From Burkholderiaceae bacterium (GTDB lineage: Bacteria; Pseudomonadota; Gammaproteobacteria; Burkholderiales; Burkholderiaceae_E), in assembly GCA_023954045.1 (NCBI GenBank), contig JAMLIR010000001.1:372001-436000 (forward strand): a stretch of DNA of 64,000 nucleotides, read 5' to 3'. The translations under genes and the position numbers were made by a program. The notes under the pieces are model-generated. The model worked only from the letters and a program-made list of their open reading frames with translations, had not been told where the DNA came from and ran no database searches. Position 1 is the stretch's first letter. Each line of letters starts with the position of its first letter. Shown here one piece after another: positions 34,281-43,014 of the stretch.

Positions 34281-35156
34281 TCACTCGCGGCCCGCCGTGC
34301 CGAGCAGTCCGTGAGGACGAAGCACGAGCACGAGCGTCATCGCGACGAACAGCATGACGTAGGAATAGGCAGGGTCGAACATCGAGGTGATGCTGATGAT
34401 CTCGCCGGCGATGAGGCCGCCGAGCACCGCGCCCGTGAAGGAGCCGACGCCTCCGATGACGACGACCACGAAGGTCTGCACCAGGATGGCCTCGCCGACA
34501 TCGGGCGCGATCGAGACGACCGGCGCGTTGACGATGCCGGCGAAGCCGGCCGCCATGGCACCGATGCCGAACACCAGCATGAAGACCCGGTAGACGTTGA
34601 TGCCGAGCGAATCGACCATCACCGAGTCCTCGATGCCGGCGCGCACGATCATCCCGATGCGCGTGCGGTAGAGCACGAAATACAGCAGCAGCAGCGCCAC
34701 CGTGACGATGCCGAGCAGGCCCAGCCGATAGGTCGGGTAGACCATGAAGCCGAGCTGCGTGATGCCGACGAGCGGCGCCGGCGGCGGCACCGTCTGCGAC
34801 AGGCTGCCGAAGAAGAAGCGCACGGCCTCGACGAAGACGATGCCCAGGCCGAAGGTGACCAGGAGCTGGTCCTCGTGCGGCCGCGAATAGAAGTGGCGGA
34901 TGATCAGCCGCTCCATCGCCACGCCCACCAGCATGACGAACAGCGAGCCGGCAATGACCGCGACGATGAACGACTCGGTGTAGGTGTAGGCCACCCATCC
35001 GGCATAGCCACCCAGCATGAACATGGCGCCGTGCGCCAGGTTGAGCACGCCCAGCGTGCCGTAGATGATCGTCAGTCCCGAGGAGATGAGCGCCAGCAGC
35101 GCGCCCAGCACCAACCCGTTGAAGCACTGCGATATGAAATTGGCCCAGTTGATCAC
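34281..35156 (-). CDS. livH: HAAT-family ABC permease, LivH type (system 1)
   Basis: 291 residues, about eight hydrophobic segments. The N-terminal FISQCFNGLVLGALLALISSGLTIIYGTLGVLNLAHGAMFMLGGY is the standard LivH opening. RAGIEDSVMVDSLGINVYRVF is the EAA-like coupling loop, and VVVIGGVGSFTGAVLGGLIAGE the conserved last helices. It lies 98 bases downstream of the binding-protein gene, a gap that holds a strong hairpin, and directly before the fused permease-ATPase. Confidence 0.92.
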   Translation of the reverse strand: MINWANFISQCFNGLVLGALLALISSGLTIIYGTLGVLNLAHGAMFMLGGYAGWVAYTYTESFIVAVIAGSLFVMLVGVAMERLIIRHFYSRPHEDQLLVTFGLGIVFVEAVRFFFGSLSQTVPPPAPLVGITQLGFMVYPTYRLGLLGIVTVALLLLYFVLYRTRIGMIVRAGIEDSVMVDSLGINVYRVFMLVFGIGAMAAGFAGIVNAPVVSIAPDVGEAILVQTFVVVVIGGVGSFTGAVLGGLIAGEIISITSMFDPAYSYVMLFVAMTLVLVLRPHGLLGTAGRE

Positions 35157-35213
35157 GCTGTCCCGCCCGGAGCATCGATCACGCCGTCAGGTGCGACGGC
35201 AAGCGTGCGGCAG

Positions 35214-35245
35214 GCGCCCTCCGGCCCGCATCGGCCGGAGGGCGC
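35214..35245 (-). repeat. 13-bp intercistronic hairpin, binding protein to livH
   Basis: A perfect inverted repeat: arms GCGCCCTCCGGCC (35214-35226) and GGCCGGAGGGCGC (35233-35245) around a six-base loop. It begins 10 bases after the binding-protein stop on the minus strand. No T-run follows, so it is not a classical terminator; it could protect the upstream mRNA from 3' decay or give partial termination, raising binding protein over permease. Confidence 0.6.
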
Positions 35246-35254
35246 GCTGGCCTG

Positions 35255-36685
35255 TCAGGTGTAGTCGCCGAGCTTGCAGCCGAACGCGTCGGGCGCCTGC
35301 ATCACCGTCTCGCCTGGCACGATCTCGACCACCTCCCAGAAGTCCTCGTCGTTCTTCATGTCCTTCTTGGCCTTGCCTCGAACGATGACGACCGGGCGCA
35401 CGCACTGGTGATCCTGCGGCCGATAGTGGACGTCGCCGACGAGCGACGGGATCGTCTCGCCCTTCTCGTACTGCTTGATCACGTCGGGCGGATAGAAGCT
35501 GCCCGCCTCGGAGACCATCCGCGCCCAGTGGGCGAAGCTGACATAGGCGTTCTCGGCGCCCCACTCCGGCCGGTAGCCGTACTTCTTGTGGAACGCTTCG
35601 ACGAACATCTTCGCGAGCGGATACTTGTCCTCGAGCGTCCACCAGAAGTCGGTCGCGGCGAAGACGCCCGCCGTGAGGTCCGGCCCCACTTCCTTGGCGA
35701 GGAAGGGGATCTGGTACGGGACGATCAGCGTCATCTTGGGGATCAGGCCGAACTGCTTGGCCTGCTGGGTCGAGAGCACCGCATCGCGGCCCCAGTTGAC
35801 GTTGATCAGGAACTCGGCGCCGGAGTTCGCGATGTTGGTCAGGTACTGGCTGAAGTCCTGCGTGCCGAGCGGCGACACCTGGTTGGTCACCATCGTCCAG
35901 CCGGCCTTCTCGGTCAGGTAGTCGTTGACCGACTTCGTCGTCGTGTGGCCGTAGGTGTAGTCCGGCGTCATGAACGCCGCCTTGCGGTTCTTCCCGAATT
36001 TCTTCACCAGGATCGGGCCGATCGCGTTGGCGGCGGTCTCGCCGTAGAAGCCCTGGCGGAAGCCGTAGCGCACGCAGTCCTTGCCGGTGGTGTCGTTCGA
36101 TCCCGAGATGCCCGGCACGTAGAGGATCTTCTCGCGCTGCGCGAACTTGTTGAGCGCGACCGCCACGGCCGACGAGGTCGAGCCGGTCATCAGGACGATC
36201 TTGTTCTGGTTGATGAAGGTCTGTTCCGCCTGCACCGCCTGGTTCGGCTTCGCAGCCGAATCGGCCGAGACCAGTTGCACCTTCTTGCCGAGCAGGCCCT
36301 TGTCGACCTTCGGCGCGATCTTCTTCATCAACTCGTGGCCGGTGTTGATGTGCTCGACGGCGAGTTCCCAGCCCTTGAGCTCGTCCGCACCCTGGACTGC
36401 ATAGGTGCCGGTGAGCGGCACGGCGGCGCCGATGTAGACCGTGCCGCCCTGCGAGCCGGCCGGCCAGGTGCCGATCGGCGGCTTGTCCGCGGCAACGGCC
36501 CAGCCGATGTTGCCGAGACCGGGAATCAGCGTCGCGCCGGCGACGCCCGCCCCGACGCGCAGCAGGCCGCGGCGCGACAGGGCCGGGCCCGCCGCGCTGG
36601 CGACCCCGGACTCCGACATCTCTTTCCTCGCTGCCGCGACCGCTTCGAGCAACCTGCGGCGGCCGTTGCCGTCGAATCCGCTCAT
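35255..36685 (-). CDS. HAAT-family substrate-binding protein (system 1)
   Basis: 476 residues, longer than the usual ~390. An N-terminal stretch of ~40 residues precedes a Tat-like signal (LSRRGLLRVGAGVAGATLIPGLG). The mature part is a type I periplasmic binding fold: GTVYIGAAVPLTGTYAVQGADELKGWELAVEHINTG, then VLMTGSTSSAVAVALNKFA. Long-bodied members with GEIV-like C-termini are often urea, amide or short-chain amide binders (FmdD/UrtA group), which is a possible ligand class. The start at 36685 has a perfect AGGAGG five bases upstream. It is the first gene of the minus-strand ABC operon, divergent from the ScfR-like regulator. Confidence 0.85.
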   Translation of the reverse strand: MSGFDGNGRRRLLEAVAAARKEMSESGVASAAGPALSRRGLLRVGAGVAGATLIPGLGNIGWAVAADKPPIGTWPAGSQGGTVYIGAAVPLTGTYAVQGADELKGWELAVEHINTGHELMKKIAPKVDKGLLGKKVQLVSADSAAKPNQAVQAEQTFINQNKIVLMTGSTSSAVAVALNKFAQREKILYVPGISGSNDTTGKDCVRYGFRQGFYGETAANAIGPILVKKFGKNRKAAFMTPDYTYGHTTTKSVNDYLTEKAGWTMVTNQVSPLGTQDFSQYLTNIANSGAEFLINVNWGRDAVLSTQQAKQFGLIPKMTLIVPYQIPFLAKEVGPDLTAGVFAATDFWWTLEDKYPLAKMFVEAFHKKYGYRPEWGAENAYVSFAHWARMVSEAGSFYPPDVIKQYEKGETIPSLVGDVHYRPQDHQCVRPVVIVRGKAKKDMKNDEDFWEVVEIVPGETVMQAPDAFGCKLGDYT

Positions 36686-36785
36686 TTCGCCTCCTTCGTG
36701 TAGGTGTCGATCGTTTACCCGGCGCCCGGATGGACCCTGGTCGCCCCGTGGCGGCGCCGGACCTGGCGGCAAGAATGGGCTGGGG

Positions 36786-36883
36786 TAGTCAATGGAGCAA
36801 TATCTGATTGACTTGATTGGATAATCTTGTCAACAATGAATCGTGGGAAATGGAAATCTGTCGATAATTGACCTTGCGGCGCA
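36786..36883. promoter_or_regulatory. AT-rich divergent regulatory region
   Basis: The 222-base gap between the ABC operon and the ScfR-like regulator contains an island much richer in A and T than its surroundings. It holds TTGAC (36808-36812) and GTCAA (36829-36833) as an inverted repeat, with TTGTCAACAA at 36828-36837 partly overlapping. On the minus strand TTGACA (36833-36828) could be a -35 box for the ABC operon, but I see no good -10 at the right distance. Exact promoters are not resolved. Confidence 0.35.
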
Positions 36884-36907
36884 GCATCGGACGCCGCCGC
36901 CACGGAT

Positions 36908-38482
36908 ATGCCGCGCTCGCTGATCGGCGCGCACATCCGCGAGCGGCGCCGCTCGCTGGGCATGACGCAGGCGGGCCTGGCGGCGACGATCGGCATCTCG
37001 GCCTCGTACCTGAACCTGATCGAGCGCAACAAGCGCAACATCGGCGGCGCCCTGCTCAAGCGCATCGCCGGCGCGCTCGGCCTGGCGCTCGACGAACTCG
37101 ACGGCGCCGCCGGGCGGCGCCTGCTCGACGACCTGGGCGAGCTCGCCGGCGATTCGCGACTGGCGGCGCTGCGACTCGATCCGTCGGGGATCGACGACCT
37201 CGCGGGTCGCCATCCCGGCTGGGCGCGCGCGCTCGTCGTGCTGCAGCGCGCGCTGCTCGATCGCGACCGGGCCGTCGCCGCGCTGTCGGACCGGCTCAGC
37301 CACGATCCGTTCCTGGGCGACGCGGTGCACAACGTGCTGAGCCGCGTCTCCGCGATCCGCTCGTCGTCGGAAATCCTGGAGACCGTCGAGGACCTCGAGC
37401 CTGCGCAGCGCCAGCGCTTCGTGTCGATCATCGGCGCCGAGAGCGCGCGCCTGTCCGACCTCGCTCAGGCGCTCGCCGCGTTCTTCGACCAGGCGCACAC
37501 CGCGACGCGCTCGATCACCCCGGCCGACGAGGTCGACGACTTCCTGTTCGACCACGACAACCACTTCGCCGCGCTCGAGCAGGCCGCGACCGACTTCCGC
37601 GCGGCCGCGGCAATCGAGGGCGACTGTCGCGAGAGCGCGCTGGCCGACTACCTGCTGCGGACCCACTCGGTGCGCGCCGAGGTTCGACCCGCGGTCGAGG
37701 TCGAGGCGATCGCGCCGGGGCGCGCGGCCGCCTTCGCCGCCGACGGCCGCACGCTGCTCCTCGCCGACACCGCGCCGCACCCGACGCGGCGCTTCTGGCT
37801 CGCGCGCGCCGCCGTCGAGCGGTTCCGCCAGGGGCGGCCGGTGGCGGCCGAGGTCGACGCGGCCACGCGTCTGACCAGCGAGGCCGCGCGCCGGCGCGCG
37901 CAGCGCGCGCTCTCGTCGTACCTGGCCGCGGCGGTGCTGATGCCCTACGACGCGTTCCTCGACACGGCCGAGCGCTCGCGCTACGACCTGGACAACCTCG
38001 GTCGGCGCTTCGGCGCGAGCTACGAGCAGGTCTGCCATCGCCTCGTGACGCTGCGCCGGCCCGGCGCCGGGGGCATCCCGTTCGGATTGATGCGCGCCGA
38101 TCCGGCCGGCTTCGTGACCAAGCGCTTCCCGCTGCCGCACCTGCTGCTGCCGCGCCACGGCAACGCCTGCCCGATGTGGGCGGTCTACGAGGCGTTCCAG
38201 AACCCCGGCGCGATCGTTCGCCAGCTCGCGGCCTTCCCCACCGGCGATCGCTACCTGTTCCTCGCCCGGGCGATCGAAAAGCCGCGTCCGGCGTTCACGA
38301 TGCCGCGCCGGCTGGTGTCGGTGATGCTCGCGTGCCACGCGCTGCACGCCGACCGCACCGTGTACGGCGACGGGCTCGACCTGTCGTCGTCGGCCCCGGC
38401 GGTGCCGGTCGGACCGAACTGCCGGCTGTGCGCGCGCCGCGAATGCGTCTATCGCGAGGAAGACCCGATCATCGATGCGTGA
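36908..38482 (+). CDS. XRE-family regulator of short-chain fatty acid type (ScfR/RamB-like)
   Basis: 524 residues. The N-terminal XRE helix-turn-helix occupies residues ~8-62 (IRERRRSLGMTQAGLAATIGISASYLNLIERNKRNIG). The middle has a degenerate IrrE-like region (RFWLARAAVERFRQGRP, without an HExxH zinc site). The C-terminal ~150 residues are the ScfR (DUF2083) domain, ending with the cysteine cluster GPNCRLCARRECVYRE. Relatives such as RamB sense acetate/propionate status and control glyoxylate and methylcitrate genes. Here it is followed by a two-component, symporter-kinase set linked in other bacteria to acetate metabolism, which fits. ATG at 36908 gives the standard start. Confidence 0.88.
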   Translation: MPRSLIGAHIRERRRSLGMTQAGLAATIGISASYLNLIERNKRNIGGALLKRIAGALGLALDELDGAAGRRLLDDLGELAGDSRLAALRLDPSGIDDLAGRHPGWARALVVLQRALLDRDRAVAALSDRLSHDPFLGDAVHNVLSRVSAIRSSSEILETVEDLEPAQRQRFVSIIGAESARLSDLAQALAAFFDQAHTATRSITPADEVDDFLFDHDNHFAALEQAATDFRAAAAIEGDCRESALADYLLRTHSVRAEVRPAVEVEAIAPGRAAAFAADGRTLLLADTAPHPTRRFWLARAAVERFRQGRPVAAEVDAATRLTSEAARRRAQRALSSYLAAAVLMPYDAFLDTAERSRYDLDNLGRRFGASYEQVCHRLVTLRRPGAGGIPFGLMRADPAGFVTKRFPLPHLLLPRHGNACPMWAVYEAFQNPGAIVRQLAAFPTGDRYLFLARAIEKPRPAFTMPRRLVSVMLACHALHADRTVYGDGLDLSSSAPAVPVGPNCRLCARRECVYREEDPIIDA

Positions 38483-38590
38483 GCCGGCAAGACGACGGCT
38501 GCGCGCCCGGGGCCTGCTCGCGTGCGTGCCCTGCCAGGCGCTACACTCGCCCCGGGGCAAGGAGCCGGCAACGCACAGGAGAGGCAAGGC

Positions 38591-38959
38591 ATGGCGACGC
38601 GGGTACTGATCGCCGAGGACGAGCCGAACATCGTCGAGTCGCTGAGCTTCGTGCTCGGCCGCGAGGGCTTCGAGGTGACGGCGGTGCTCGACGGCCAAGC
38701 GGCGCTCGAGCGGCTGCGCGCCGACCCGCCCGACATGATGATCCTCGACGTGATGCTGCCGCGGGTAAACGGCTTCGAGGTGCTCAAGCAGGTGAAGTCC
38801 GACCCGTCGCTCAGGTCGATCCCGGTCATCGTCCTCACCGCGAAGGGACAGGCGCACGATCGCCGCATGGCCGAGGAACTCGGGGTCGACGGCTTCATGA
38901 CCAAGCCGTTCTCCAACCGCGAGATCGTCGAGCAGGTGCGGCGGCTGGCGGGCGGCTGA
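38591..38959 (+). CDS. Receiver-only response regulator
   Basis: 122 residues, a single CheY-like receiver with no output domain. Acid pocket E9/D10, phosphoacceptor D53 in MMILDVMLP, the Thr of VIVLTAKG and Lys of FMTKPF are all present. The ATG at 38591 follows GAGAGG; an upstream in-frame ATG would add an unrelated leader. It lies just before the SLC5-histidine kinase gene and is its likely partner, but lacks the LuxR-type DNA-binding domain of CrbR, so it must act by protein contact or as a phosphate sink or relay. Confidence 0.9.
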   Translation: MATRVLIAEDEPNIVESLSFVLGREGFEVTAVLDGQAALERLRADPPDMMILDVMLPRVNGFEVLKQVKSDPSLRSIPVIVLTAKGQAHDRRMAEELGVDGFMTKPFSNREIVEQVRRLAGG

Positions 38960-38987
38960 GGCGCGCGCCGTCCGGTCTGCCCAAGCC

Positions 38988-39296
38988 GTGAACACGCCGC
39001 CCTCCTCGCCCCGGCTGCGCGACGCGGCAGTGGTGCTGCCGCTGGTCGGCCTGTTCCTGCTGATGCCGCCGGTGATCACGCTGTTCGTCAGGCCCGCCGA
39101 CGTCGTCGGCGTGCCGCTGATCGTCGCGTACCTGTTCGGCGTCTGGCTCGCGCTGATCGTCTGCGCCGCGGTGCTGGGGCGCCGCATCGCGCCCGACGCC
39201 GCGCCCGATTCGGGGCGCAGCGCCGCGTCCGACCCCGGGCCCGAGAGCGCCGGGCAGCCCCGCGACCCTGACCGCGACCGCGGCCCGACCGCATGA
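38988..39296 (+). CDS. Small two-helix membrane protein upstream of symporter-kinase
   Basis: 102 residues. Two hydrophobic segments (about 13-33 and 42-65) are followed by a Pro/Asp/Arg-rich, probably disordered cytoplasmic tail. Topology resembles small accessory subunits (DUF3311/DUF4212-like) that accompany solute:sodium symporters. GTG at 38988; the stop overlaps the ATG of the next gene by 4 bp, so it is coupled to the symporter-kinase. I do not recognise a named family; an accessory role for the symporter domain is inferred from position and topology. Confidence 0.7.
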   Translation: MNTPPSSPRLRDAAVVLPLVGLFLLMPPVITLFVRPADVVGVPLIVAYLFGVWLALIVCAAVLGRRIAPDAAPDSGRSAASDPGPESAGQPRDPDRDRGPTA

Positions 39297-42019
39297 TGCT
39301 GTCGGCCAACCTGGTCCTGGCGATCGCGCTGCTCTACGTGGCGCTGCTGTTCGCGGTCGCCTTCGCCGGCGACCGGCGCGCCCGCATGGGCCGGCTCGGC
39401 TGGCTGCAGTCCCCGCTCGTCTACACGCTGTCGATCTCGGTCTACTGCACCTCGTGGACCTTCTACGGCGCGGTGGGCTCGGCCGCGCGCAACGGGCTGG
39501 AGTTCGCGACGATCTACCTCGGTCCGACGCTGGTCTTCGTCGGCTGGTGGGTATTCCTGCGCAAGATCGTGCGCATCGGCCACGTCCACGGCATCACGTC
39601 GATCGCCGACATGATCTCGTCGCGCTACGGCAAGAGCCCCGGCCTCGCGGCGCTGGTCACGCTGATCGCGGTCGTCGGCACGACGCCGTACATCGCGCTG
39701 CAGCTGCGCGCGGTGACCGTCAGTTTCCAGGTGATCGGGAACGCCGGGCCCGATCCCCTGTCGGGGCATCCGGCCGCGACGCCCGACTTCCGGCTCGGGT
39801 TCTGGATCGCGGTCGGCATGGCGGTGTTCACGATCCTGTTCGGCACGCGAAACATCGATGCGAAGGAGCGCCACCACGGGGTCGTCGCCGCGATCGCGCT
39901 CGAGGCGGTCGTCAAGCTGGTGGCGCTGATCGCCGTCGGGCTGATGGTCGTCTACGGCATCTCGGAGGGCCCGGCCGAGATCTTCGCCCGCGCCTCGCCG
40001 GAGATCCTCCATTCTCACGACGTGTTCGGCCCGCGCTGGGTCGCGGTGACGCTGCTCTCGGCCGCGGCGATCGTCTGCCTGCCGCGCGAGTTCCAGGTCG
40101 CGGTGGTCGAGAACACCGACGAGCGCCACCTGCGCACCGCGTCGTGGCTGTTCCCGCTGTACCTGTTCCTGATCTCGCTGTTCGTGCTTCCGATCGCGAT
40201 CGCCGGGCTGAACTTCCTCCCCGAGGGGTCCAACCCCGACATGTTCGTGCTGACGCTGCCGATGTGGGCGCGGCAGGAGGAGATCGCGCTGCTCGCGTTC
40301 CTCGGCGGTTTCTCGTCGGCGACCTCGATGGTGATCGTCGCGTGCATCGCGTTGTCGACGATGGTCTCGAATCACCTGATCATGCCGGTGGCGCTGCGCT
40401 TCGGCTGGGTGTCGCTGAACGCCAGCGGCGAAATCCGGCGCTTCCTGCTTTCCAGCCGGCGCGCCAGCATCTGCCTGATGCTGCTGCTCGGGTACCTGTA
40501 CTTCCGCGTCAAGGGCAATTCCGACGCACTGGCGTCGATCGGCCTGATCTCGTTCGCCGGCGTCGCACAGGTGATGCCGAGCCTGGTCGGCGGCCTGTTC
40601 TGGCGGCGCGCGAACGCCGACGGCGCGCTCGCCGGGCTGGCCGCCGGCGCACTGCTCTGGGCCTACACGCTGTTCCTGCCCAGCTTCGGCGGCGACTTCA
40701 TCGTCTCGTCGCGGGTGATCGCCGACGGCCTGTTCGGACTGCCGCTGCTGCGGCCACACGCGCTGTTCGGGCTCGACAGGCTCGATCCGCTGATGCACTC
40801 GCTGTTCTGGAGCCTGTCGCTGAACACGCTGCTGTTCGTGCTGCTGTCGCTGTGGCGCGAGCCCCAGCCGCTCGAGCGGCTGCAGAGCACGCTGTTCGTC
40901 GACGTTTTCCGTACGCCGGCCGAGGCGGCGAGCGGGCTGGTCCGGCGCTCGGCGACGACCGACGACCTCAGCCTCCTCGCGCAGCGCATCCTCGGCTCCG
41001 AGGAGGCCACACGGCTGTTCCGCGCGGCCAGCCGCGCGCAGGGACGGGGCAACGAGGCGCCGGTCGCCAACGACGCCTTCATCACGCAACTCGAGCGAAA
41101 GCTCGCGGGCAGCATCGGCGCCGCGTCGGCGCACGCGATGATTTCGCAGGTGGTCACCGGCGAGACGATCAGCCTGGACGCGCTGATGAAGATCGCCGAC
41201 GAGACCCAGCGCGTGCGGGAATACAGCCGGCAGCTCGAGGAGAAGTCGCGCCAGCTCGAGGCCACCGCCCGCCAGCTGAGCGACGCCAACGAGCGCCTGA
41301 CGCGCCTGGACGCGGAGAAGGACGACTTCCTCAGCCAGGTGAGCCACGAGGTGCGCACGCCGATGACCTCGATCCGCTCGTTCTCGGAGATCCTGCTCGA
41401 TTCGAAGGATCTCGACCCGGCGCAGGCCGATCGCTTCGTCCGGATCATCCACGAGGAGAGCATCCGGCTGACGCGTCTGCTCGACAGCATCCTCGACCTG
41501 AGCCTGCTCGAGCGCGGCGAGGCGCCCTGGCAGCTCTCGCGCGTCGACCCCGAGCTCGCGCTCGAGAACTCGATCCGGACCTGCCAGGGCCTGGCCGCGA
41601 AGGCGGGGGTGCGGCTGCTCAGCGAGGCTCGCGCGCGCGACGCCGTCGTCGAAGCCGACGGCGACCGCCTGAGCCAGGTGTTCATCAACCTGCTGTCGAA
41701 CGCGATCAAGTACAACACCAGCTCCGACCCGTGGGTGCGCGTGCGCAGCCGGATCGCCGGCCAGTCCTACGAGGTGCTCGTCGAGGACAACGGGCCGGGG
41801 ATCCGCCCCGAGGAACGCGAACTGATCTTCTCGAAGTTCCTGCGCGGCTGGGCCCACACGCAGACCTCCGTCTCCGGCGCCGGCCTGGGTCTGGCGATCA
41901 GCTGGCAGATCATGCGCCGGCTGGGCGGTTCGTTGACGCTGGTACCGGGCACCGGGACCGGCGCCTGCTTCCGGGTGGCACTGCCGCTGGCCACGGCCAC
42001 GGCGGACACTTCGACCTGA
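39293..42019 (+). CDS. Sodium:solute symporter (SLC5)-histidine kinase fusion, CrbS-like
   Basis: 908 residues. Residues ~1-520 are a 13-helix solute:sodium symporter core (YTLSISVYCTSWTFYGAVGSAARNG, GIHGITSIADMISSRYGKS region, IVCLPREFQVAVVENTDERHL). A linker and coiled coil follow (~620-675, EYSRQLEEKSRQLEATARQL). The kinase part has H-box SHEVRTP (~682), N-box FINLLSNAIKYN, G1 VEDNGPGI and G2 GAGLGLAI. The organisation is that of CrbS, which with CrbR controls acetyl-CoA synthetase. The symporter domain probably senses or transports acetate or a related acid. The cognate receiver is at 38591. Confidence 0.93.
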   Translation: MMLSANLVLAIALLYVALLFAVAFAGDRRARMGRLGWLQSPLVYTLSISVYCTSWTFYGAVGSAARNGLEFATIYLGPTLVFVGWWVFLRKIVRIGHVHGITSIADMISSRYGKSPGLAALVTLIAVVGTTPYIALQLRAVTVSFQVIGNAGPDPLSGHPAATPDFRLGFWIAVGMAVFTILFGTRNIDAKERHHGVVAAIALEAVVKLVALIAVGLMVVYGISEGPAEIFARASPEILHSHDVFGPRWVAVTLLSAAAIVCLPREFQVAVVENTDERHLRTASWLFPLYLFLISLFVLPIAIAGLNFLPEGSNPDMFVLTLPMWARQEEIALLAFLGGFSSATSMVIVACIALSTMVSNHLIMPVALRFGWVSLNASGEIRRFLLSSRRASICLMLLLGYLYFRVKGNSDALASIGLISFAGVAQVMPSLVGGLFWRRANADGALAGLAAGALLWAYTLFLPSFGGDFIVSSRVIADGLFGLPLLRPHALFGLDRLDPLMHSLFWSLSLNTLLFVLLSLWREPQPLERLQSTLFVDVFRTPAEAASGLVRRSATTDDLSLLAQRILGSEEATRLFRAASRAQGRGNEAPVANDAFITQLERKLAGSIGAASAHAMISQVVTGETISLDALMKIADETQRVREYSRQLEEKSRQLEATARQLSDANERLTRLDAEKDDFLSQVSHEVRTPMTSIRSFSEILLDSKDLDPAQADRFVRIIHEESIRLTRLLDSILDLSLLERGEAPWQLSRVDPELALENSIRTCQGLAAKAGVRLLSEARARDAVVEADGDRLSQVFINLLSNAIKYNTSSDPWVRVRSRIAGQSYEVLVEDNGPGIRPEERELIFSKFLRGWAHTQTSVSGAGLGLAISWQIMRRLGGSLTLVPGTGTGACFRVALPLATATADTST

Positions 42020-42027
42020 GGGACGCG

Positions 42028-42999
42028 ATGGGGCAGACGGAACGGATCTACCGGATCGACCACCTGATCCACGAGCGCAAGGTCGTTCCCTTCGACGATC
42101 TGCTGCGCGAGCTCGAGGTGTCCCGCGCCACGCTCAAGCGCGACATCATGTACATGCGCGATCGGCTCAACGCGCCGATCGTCCACGACCGGGAGCGCGG
42201 CGGCTACTGCTTCGCCGCCGCCGGAGTCGGCCGGCAGTACGAGTTGCCCGGACTGTGGTTCAACGACCGCGAGGTGCTCGCGCTGCTCACGATGCACCGC
42301 ATGCTCGAAGACCTCGACACCGGCGGCCTGCTCGGCCCCCACATCCAGCCCCTGATGGCGCGCCTGAAGGCACTGATGGGCACGGCCAACAACCCGGCCG
42401 ACGAGATCATGAAGCGCGTTCGCGTGATCGCCGCTCAGAACCGACCGGTCGCGCCGAACTGCTTCGAGGTCGTCGGCAGCGCGCTGGTCTCGCGCCGGCG
42501 CATCGAGATCGGCTATTTCACCCGCTCGCGCAACGCGCGTGGCGTGCGCGAGCTGTCGCCCCAGCGTCTCGTCTACTATCGGAACGCCTGGTATCTGGAC
42601 GCCTGGTGCCACGCCTCGAACGCGCTCAAGGTGTTCGCGCTCGACGCGATCGAGCGCGCGCAACTGATCGACCGGCGCGCACACGACGTCTCGCTCGCCG
42701 AGGTCGACCGGCAGCTCGGCTCGGGCTACGGCATCTACCGCGGGCGCCGGCTCACCTGGGCCACGCTGCGCTTCTCGGCCGACGCGGCACGCTGGGTGCG
42801 CGCCGAGGTCTGGCACCCGAAGCAGCAGTCGCACGAGCTCGACGACGGCCGCTACGAGTTGCGCGTCCCGTACGGTGCCACGCCCGAGCTCGAGATGGAT
42901 ATCCTGCGCCACGGCGAGCACGTCGAAGTGGTCGGACCCGAGTCGCTGCGTCGAACCGTCGCCGAGCGGCTCGCACGGGCCCAGGCCGCCTACCGCTGA
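42028..42999 (+). CDS. WYL-domain transcriptional regulator (DeoR-like HTH)
   Basis: 323 residues. N-terminal HTH (~5-60: RIYRIDHLIHERKVVPFDDLLRELEVSRATLKRDIMYMRD). The WYL domain (~145-220) contains RRRIEIGYFTRSRNARGVRELSPQRLVYYRNAWYLDAWCH, with the namesake WYL, and a C-terminal WCX region (PELEMDILRHGEHVEVVGPESLRR). WYL regulators bind nucleic acids or nucleotides and often respond to DNA damage or phage defence, but no defence genes surround it; most non-defence members are general regulators. It starts nine bases after the kinase gene. The next gene starts 15 bases on. Confidence 0.9.
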   Translation: MGQTERIYRIDHLIHERKVVPFDDLLRELEVSRATLKRDIMYMRDRLNAPIVHDRERGGYCFAAAGVGRQYELPGLWFNDREVLALLTMHRMLEDLDTGGLLGPHIQPLMARLKALMGTANNPADEIMKRVRVIAAQNRPVAPNCFEVVGSALVSRRRIEIGYFTRSRNARGVRELSPQRLVYYRNAWYLDAWCHASNALKVFALDAIERAQLIDRRAHDVSLAEVDRQLGSGYGIYRGRRLTWATLRFSADAARWVRAEVWHPKQQSHELDDGRYELRVPYGATPELEMDILRHGEHVEVVGPESLRRTVAERLARAQAAYR

Positions 43000-43014
43000 G
43001 TGCCACGCCCCGTC

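Noticed and set aside
36830-41857. Very long open frame on the minus strand opposite the regulator and kinase genes
   Set aside because: It is an antisense shadow made by high GC: the frame is Arg/Gly/Asp/Gln-repetitive, has no family motif, and lies opposite clearly conserved genes.
42028-42999. WYL regulator as a sign of a phage-defence island
   Set aside because: No nuclease, methylase, reverse transcriptase or other defence gene is near it; the neighbours are a symporter-kinase and the DUF2868/DUF3482 pair.
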